Below, in pieces: positions 59,591 through 64,000 of a stretch of 64,000 nucleotides of DNA. The notes beneath the pieces were generated by a model. It was given only the letters and a program-made list of their open reading frames with translations. It did no database searches and had not been told where the DNA came from. Numbering within the stretch: position 1 is the first letter of the stretch; each line of letters starts with the position of its first letter. The DNA lies in contig NZ_AP014637.1 in NCBI RefSeq assembly GCF_000829415.1, forward strand, positions 1,810,001-1,874,000. Direction: 5' to 3'. Origin of the DNA: Pseudomonas sp. StFLB209. GTDB taxonomy: Bacteria > Pseudomonadota > Gammaproteobacteria > Pseudomonadales > Pseudomonadaceae. A program made the position numbers and the translations under genes.

Positions 59591-60096
59591 CACAGCTCAG
59601 CCATGACCAGCGAACACTCGGTAAGCGCCCGGACCATGTGTTTCTTGATCGAGGTCAGCGACAATCCCAACTGATCGGCGGCTTGTTGATAAGTCAGCCC
59701 GTCGACCTGGGTCAGCATGAAAATCTTCTGGGTCCGAGCGCCCAGGCTGGCCAGCGCCTTATCCACTGCCATCAGTGTTTCGATAATCAACGCTTTCTCT
59801 TCTTCGCTGACCACCAGCACCTCAGGCATTGCCGCCATGCTGTCCAGCCACGCCTGTTCAATGGCCCGACGCCGGTAGCGGTCGATCACCAGGCCTCTGG
59901 CAATCGTCGCCAGATAGTCACGAGACTCACGAATCTGCCCCGCATTGCGTGCAGCCAAGACCCGCACAAAAGTGTCATGGGCCAGGTCGGCGGCATCGCT
60001 GGTGCTGGAAAGCCTGCCTTTGAGCCAGCCATACAGCCACGAGTGATGCTGTTCGTAGATCAATCGGACGGCAGCCATGTGGATGGAAGAGGACAT
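59590..60096 (-). CDS. FecI-like ECF sigma factor
   Basis: A 168-residue ECF sigma factor of the iron-starvation group. Region 2 (YEQHHSWLYGWLKGRLSSTS, DAADLAHDTFVRVLAARN, YLATIARGLVIDRYRRR) and region 4 (LTYQQAADQLGLSLTSIKKH) are intact. It would direct RNA polymerase to the receptor promoter when FecR signals. A Fur-box-like site (60117-60135) lies about 20 bp upstream, so iron repression is likely. The fecI-fecR-receptor order matches the classical module. Confidence 0.95.
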   Translation of the reverse strand: MSSSIHMAAVRLIYEQHHSWLYGWLKGRLSSTSDAADLAHDTFVRVLAARNAGQIRESRDYLATIARGLVIDRYRRRAIEQAWLDSMAAMPEVLVVSEEEKALIIETLMAVDKALASLGARTQKIFMLTQVDGLTYQQAADQLGLSLTSIKKHMVRALTECSLVMAEL

Positions 60097-60116
60097 AAGC
60101 GGGCATCAGCAAGAGG

Positions 60117-60135
60117 GTTAATGATAATGGCTATT
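60117..60135. promoter_or_regulatory. Fur-box-like site upstream of fecI
   Basis: GTTAATGATAATGGCTATT plus flanking bases matches the 19-bp Fur consensus GATAATGATAATCATTATC at 14 positions by eye. It lies about 20 bp upstream of the fecI-like start. Confidence 0.7.
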
Positions 60136-60650
60136 ATTAGCCTCTGAAGGGCAGTGGAACAATAGCCGATAATGCAGGTTTATCCCCAATGCGCTTATGC
60201 ACAGCCACCCAATGGCCCACTCCGTCCTGCCCGTGAGAAAAACTCAATCTGTTATCCAGAGGCCAAAATAAGCCCTGTGAATAAGTCGGCCTTAGCCCGG
60301 TTGATAAGCCTGCTCGAAACCTGAAGAAAACTGCCCCTGTGGAAAAGAAGCACTTTAATCCACAGGATCAAACAGGTTATCCAAGCCCCTCAAGGCCACA
60401 TGGTCACAGACTTCAAAACCTCTGTACAGTACGGATTACAATGCCTACAGAGCTTTATCCACAGAAATGGCGGTGCATAACATAAGCATTAAAAACAAGG
60501 TTTTATAAACTTTCTTTCTTTTTATTTTTTTAATCTCATGTCTCGTCAGCACAGCTGGTCATTTTTTGGTCACCGGGTTTCATAGAAGGGCGGGAAGTCT
60601 CTATACTTGTCAGTTCCCTATTTCTCATCACAACAGGCACGAGGTGCGTG
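60136..60650. other. AT-rich, DnaA-box-containing region upstream of mnmG (possible second origin-like element)
   Basis: No gene is visible. An exact DnaA box is at 60455-60463. Near-matches include TTATCCCCA (about 60181), TTATGCACA (about 60196), TTATCCAGA (about 60252) and TTATCCAAG (about 60377). An A/T-rich tract (about 60490-60540, with TTTCTTTCTTTTTATTTTTT) follows. This resembles the gidA/mnmG-side origin-like sequence described for Pseudomonas. A possible -10 element TATACT (60602-60607) precedes mnmG. Confidence 0.65.
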
Positions 60651-62543
60651 GTGGATTTCCCTTCCCGTTTTGAAGTGATCGTCATCGGTGGCGGTCATGC
60701 CGGTACCGAAGCGGCACTGGCTGCGGCACGCATGGGCGTCAAGACCCTCCTGTTGACGCACAACGTCGACACCCTTGGTCATATGAGCTGTAACCCCGCC
60801 ATTGGCGGTATAGGTAAAAGCCATCTGGTTAAGGAAATCGATGCACTCGGCGGTGCGATGGCAACGGCCACCGACCTGGCCGGTATTCAGTTTCGTGTGC
60901 TTAACAGCCGCAAAGGCCCGGCCGTACGTGCCACAAGGGCTCAGGCTGACCGCGCCTTGTACAAGGCAGTGATCCGCGAAACCCTCGAAAATCAGCCCAA
61001 TCTGTGGGTATTCCAGCAATCGGCGGATGACCTGATTGTTGAACAGGATCAGGTGCGCGGCGTTGTCACTCAGATGGGGCTGCGGTTCATGGCCGACTCT
61101 GTCGTGTTGACCACCGGGACCTTCCTGAGCGGCCTGATCCACATTGGCATGCAGAATTATTCCGGCGGCCGGGCAGGTGATCCGCCGTCGATTGCCCTGG
61201 CTCACCGCCTGCGTGAATTGCCGTTGCGCGTTGGTCGCCTGAAAACCGGTACGCCGCCACGAATCGATGGCCGTTCGGTCGATTTCTCGGTAATGAGCGA
61301 GCAACCGGGCGATACGCCGATCCCGGTGATGTCGTTTCTTGGCAACAAGGAGCAGCATCCACGTCAGGTCAGTTGCTGGATTACCCACACCAACGCCCGG
61401 ACCCACGAGATCATTGCCGCCAACCTGGATCGCTCGCCGATGTATTCGGGCATGATCGAAGGGATCGGTCCGCGCTACTGCCCATCGATCGAAGACAAGA
61501 TTCACCGGTTCGCCGACAAGGACAGCCATCAGGTGTTCATCGAGCCCGAAGGACTGACCACCCATGAGCTGTATCCGAACGGTATTTCCACTTCGCTGCC
61601 GTTCGATGTGCAGTTGCAGGTGGTGCGCTCGATTCGTGGCATGGAAAACGCACACATCGTGCGTCCTGGCTATGCCATCGAATACGACTACTTCGATCCG
61701 CGCGACCTGAAATACAGCCTGGAAACCAAAGTCATCGGCGGGTTGTTCTTCGCCGGGCAGATCAACGGCACCACCGGTTACGAAGAGGCCGGTGCGCAAG
61801 GGCTGCTTGCCGGAACCAACGCCGCATTGCGCGCCCAGGGCAAACCAAGCTGGTGCCCGCGCCGCGATGAAGCGTACATCGGTGTACTGGTCGATGACCT
61901 GATTACCCTAGGAACCCAGGAACCGTACCGGATGTTCACCTCCCGGGCCGAGTACCGCCTGATTCTGCGCGAAGACAACGCCGATCTGCGCCTGACCGAA
62001 AAAGGCCGTGAACTGGGCCTGATCGACGACAGCCGCTGGGCCGCCTTCTGCGCCAAGCGCGAAAGCATCGAACGCGAAGAGCAACGGCTGAAAACCACCT
62101 GGGTTCGTCCGGGCACCGAGCAAGGGGATGCCATTGCTGAACGATTCGGCACACCGTTGTCTCACGAATACAATCTGCTCAGCCTGCTGACCCGTCCGGA
62201 AATCGACTACGCCAGCCTGGTAGAACTGACCGGCGCCGGTTGTAACGATCCACAGGCTGCCGAACAGGTCGAGATCCAGACCAAGTACGCCGGTTATATC
62301 GAGCGTCAGCAGGAAGAAATCGCTCGTCTGCGGGCCAGCGAAGATACCCGTCTGCCGCACGACATTGACTATTCGAACATTTCCGGGCTGTCCAAAGAGA
62401 TTCAATCCAAGCTGGGGATAACTCGTCCCGAGACGCTTGGGCAGGCATCGCGTATTCCCGGCGTCACACCGGCGGCGATTTCGCTGTTGATGATTCACCT
62501 GAAAAAACGCGGTGCAGGCCGCGAGTTGGAGCAAAGCGCTTGA
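60651..62543 (+). CDS. mnmG: tRNA uridine-5-carboxymethylaminomethyl modification FAD enzyme MnmG
   Basis: FAD-dependent partner of MnmE in wobble uridine modification. It has 630 residues. The FAD loop [17 protein letters not shown] begins near residue 13, the family block [20 protein letters not shown] follows at about 45, and the signatures [17 protein letters not shown] and [13 protein letters not shown] [17 protein letters not shown] are intact. I choose GTG 60651 (reads [10 protein letters not shown] after the start), the usual length; a GTG at 60648 adds one residue. It overlaps rsmG by 4 bp (TTGA at 62540-62543). Confidence 0.97.
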   Translation: MDFPSRFEVIVIGGGHAGTEAALAAARMGVKTLLLTHNVDTLGHMSCNPAIGGIGKSHLVKEIDALGGAMATATDLAGIQFRVLNSRKGPAVRATRAQADRALYKAVIRETLENQPNLWVFQQSADDLIVEQDQVRGVVTQMGLRFMADSVVLTTGTFLSGLIHIGMQNYSGGRAGDPPSIALAHRLRELPLRVGRLKTGTPPRIDGRSVDFSVMSEQPGDTPIPVMSFLGNKEQHPRQVSCWITHTNARTHEIIAANLDRSPMYSGMIEGIGPRYCPSIEDKIHRFADKDSHQVFIEPEGLTTHELYPNGISTSLPFDVQLQVVRSIRGMENAHIVRPGYAIEYDYFDPRDLKYSLETKVIGGLFFAGQINGTTGYEEAGAQGLLAGTNAALRAQGKPSWCPRRDEAYIGVLVDDLITLGTQEPYRMFTSRAEYRLILREDNADLRLTEKGRELGLIDDSRWAAFCAKRESIEREEQRLKTTWVRPGTEQGDAIAERFGTPLSHEYNLLSLLTRPEIDYASLVELTGAGCNDPQAAEQVEIQTKYAGYIERQQEEIARLRASEDTRLPHDIDYSNISGLSKEIQSKLGITRPETLGQASRIPGVTPAAISLLMIHLKKRGAGRELEQSA

Positions 62544-63199
62544 GTGCCATGGTGACACCGCAACATGCCGAGGAATTATCCACAGGCGCCCGGCAATTGG
62601 GCATTGAGCTCAGTGAAACCCAGCACAGCCAGCTGCTGGCGTACCTGGCCCTGTTGATCAAATGGAACAAGGCCTACAATCTCACCGCGGTGCGCAACCC
62701 GGACGAGATGGTTTCCCGGCATCTACTCGACAGCCTCAGCGTACTGCCCTTTGTTGACTCAACGTCGATCAACGCCGAACGCTGGCTGGATGTGGGCAGC
62801 GGTGGTGGCATGCCCGGCATCCCGCTGGCGATCATGTTTCCCGATACCCGCGTTGCGCTGCTGGACAGCAATGGCAAGAAAAGCCGCTTCCAGACCCAGG
62901 TAAAACTTGAATTGAAACTGGATAACCTTGAGGTTATCCACAGCCGTGCCGAAAGCTATCAGCCTGCCGAGCCGTTCACCGGTATCATTTCCCGGGCGTT
63001 CAGCAGTCTTGAAGATTTCACCGGCTGGACCCGTCACATGGGTGACACGGATACACGCTGGCTGGCAATGAAAGGGCTGCATCCGACCGATGAGCTGGTA
63101 GCATTGCCAGCAGATTTTCGCCTCGATAGCGCACAGGCCCTGGCCGTTCCAGGTTGCCAAGGCCAACGCCATCTGCTGATACTGCGCCGCACGGCATGA
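62540..63199 (+). CDS. rsmG: 16S rRNA m7G527 methyltransferase
   Basis: Methylates G527 of 16S rRNA. It has 219 residues. The SAM-binding motif [15 protein letters not shown] begins near residue 85, preceded by [11 protein letters not shown]. The likely start is TTG 62540 ([14 protein letters not shown]), which overlaps the mnmG stop; an ATG at 62549 is an alternative. Two exact DnaA boxes lie inside (62576-62584, 62934-62942). parA follows after 18 bp. Confidence 0.96.
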   Translation: MSAMVTPQHAEELSTGARQLGIELSETQHSQLLAYLALLIKWNKAYNLTAVRNPDEMVSRHLLDSLSVLPFVDSTSINAERWLDVGSGGGMPGIPLAIMFPDTRVALLDSNGKKSRFQTQVKLELKLDNLEVIHSRAESYQPAEPFTGIISRAFSSLEDFTGWTRHMGDTDTRWLAMKGLHPTDELVALPADFRLDSAQALAVPGCQGQRHLLILRRTA

Positions 63200-63217
63200 T
63201 TGGGAACACAAGCAAGA

Positions 63218-64000
63218 ATGGCTAAGGTATTCGCGATTGCGAACCAGAAAGGTGGTGTGGGTAAAACCACCACCTGCATCAACCTCGCAGCGTCGCTGGT
63301 CGCCACCAAGCGTCGGGTGCTGTTGATCGACCTCGATCCACAGGGCAACGCCACCATGGGTAGCGGTGTGGATAAACACAACCTGGAAAACTCGGTGTAC
63401 GACCTGCTGATCGGTGAATGCGATCTGTCGGCGGCCATGCAGTTCTCCGAACACGGTGGTTATCAACTGCTGCCGGCCAACCGTGACCTGACGGCGGCCG
63501 AAGTGGTACTGCTGGAAATGCAGATGAAGGAGAGCCGTCTGCGCAATGCGCTGGCGCCGATCCGTGAAAGCTACGATTACATTCTCATCGACTGCCCGCC
63601 GTCGCTGTCGATGCTGACCCTCAATGCCCTGGTTGCAGCCGACGGGGTAATTATCCCCATGCAGTGCGAATACTTCGCGCTCGAAGGGTTGAGTGACCTT
63701 GTGGATAACATCAAGCGTATTGGTGAGCTGCTCAATCCGCAGCTGAAGATCGAGGGGTTGTTGCGCACCATGTATGACCCGCGCCTGAGCCTGAGCAACG
63801 ATGTTTCCGCACAGCTCAAGGAACACTTTGGCGATCAGCTCTACGACACGGTGATTCCACGCAACATCCGCCTGGCCGAGGCACCGAGTTTCGGCATGCC
63901 GGTGCTCACCTACGACAAGTCATCGCGTGGTGCCCTGGCTTACCTGGCCCTGGCCGGTGAACTGGTCCGTCGTCAACGTCGCAGTGCAAAAGCTGCCAAA
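63218..64000 (+). CDS. parA: Chromosome partitioning ATPase ParA (Soj), 3' end outside window
   Basis: Deviant-Walker ATPase that with ParB moves oriC-proximal parS regions. The window holds 261 codons. It begins MAKVFAIANQKGGVGKTTTC, with the Walker A of the ParA type (KGGVGKTT), then LLIDLDPQGNATMGSG and DYILIDCPPSLSML. The stop lies beyond 64000. It is in the mnmG-rsmG-parA direction, and parB should follow. Exact DnaA boxes lie at 63367-63375 and 63700-63708. Three parS-like sites at 38557, 44908 and 45538 are its presumed targets. Confidence 0.97.
   Translation, partial: MAKVFAIANQKGGVGKTTTCINLAASLVATKRRVLLIDLDPQGNATMGSGVDKHNLENSVYDLLIGECDLSAAMQFSEHGGYQLLPANRDLTAAEVVLLEMQMKESRLRNALAPIRESYDYILIDCPPSLSMLTLNALVAADGVIIPMQCEYFALEGLSDLVDNIKRIGELLNPQLKIEGLLRTMYDPRLSLSNDVSAQLKEHFGDQLYDTVIPRNIRLAEAPSFGMPVLTYDKSSRGALAYLALAGELVRRQRRSAKAAK

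Overview
The window is a chromosomal segment of a Pseudomonas, most likely of the putida/fluorescens lineage, and it spans the replication origin. The evidence is the order parA-rsmG-mnmG ... mnmE-yidC-yidD-rnpA-rpmH / oriC / dnaA-dnaN-recF-gyrB, followed by plsC-gmhB-glyS-glyQ-tag and trkA-rsmB-fmt-def-dprA-tsaC-qor-hemF-aroE. High GC content, many REP palindromes ending in GCTCCTAC, and Pseudomonas-type parS sites agree with this.

Layout. 0-9.2 kb: small housekeeping and stress genes (start of a PA0069-type radical SAM gene, yheV-like gene, prlC, gamma carbonic anhydrase, HAD phosphatase, lipoprotein peptidase, OsmC, LLM oxidoreductase, dodecin, DUF883, two DUF1161 paralogues). 9.1-12.4 kb: trpI divergent from trpBA. 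12.4-18.8 kb: CigR/RcnB-like protein, DOPA-dioxygenase-like protein, then a choline-sulfate cluster (betR, betC, choX) beside a SulP anion transporter. 18.8-35.5 kb: conserved core (aroE, hemF, qor, tsaC, dprA, LysM protein, def-fmt-rsmB, trkA, lipid A acyltransferase, tag, glyQS, gmhB, plsC). 35.5-42.2 kb: an accessory block between plsC and gyrB. It holds a decayed FecI/FecR/TonB-receptor locus with a TnpB (IS200/IS605) remnant inside the receptor, a histidine kinase with a plant-ethylene-receptor-like copper site, and a convergent REC-PAS-GGDEF-EAL protein. 42.4-48.7 kb: gyrB-recF-dnaN-dnaA on the minus strand. 48.7-49.3 kb: oriC. 49.3-53.2 kb: rpmH-rnpA-yidD-yidC-mnmE on the plus strand. 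53.2-60.1 kb: a second accessory block between mnmE and mnmG, with an AlbA_2/HATPase regulator, a secreted-type hydrolase, a LysR pseudogene and an intact FecI/FecR/TonB-receptor set under a Fur-box-like site. 60.1-60.65 kb: a second AT-rich region with DnaA-box-like sites. 60.65-64 kb: mnmG, rsmG and the start of parA.

How it fits together. Replication initiation (dnaA, dnaN, recF, gyrB), origin segregation (parA and three parS-like sites), translation start and end processing (def, fmt, glyQS, rnpA, rpmH, rsmB, rsmG) and tRNA modification (mnmE, mnmG, tsaC) surround oriC and mostly run with the replication forks. Both accessory iron modules run against the forks.

The most noteworthy observations are the ethylene-receptor-like kinase next to a c-di-GMP enzyme, and a strong one-sided enrichment of exact DnaA boxes (23 by eye in the 15 kb right of dnaA against 5 in the 48.7 kb to the left), many inside coding and accessory DNA. 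All calls come from reading the sequence; no database search was run.
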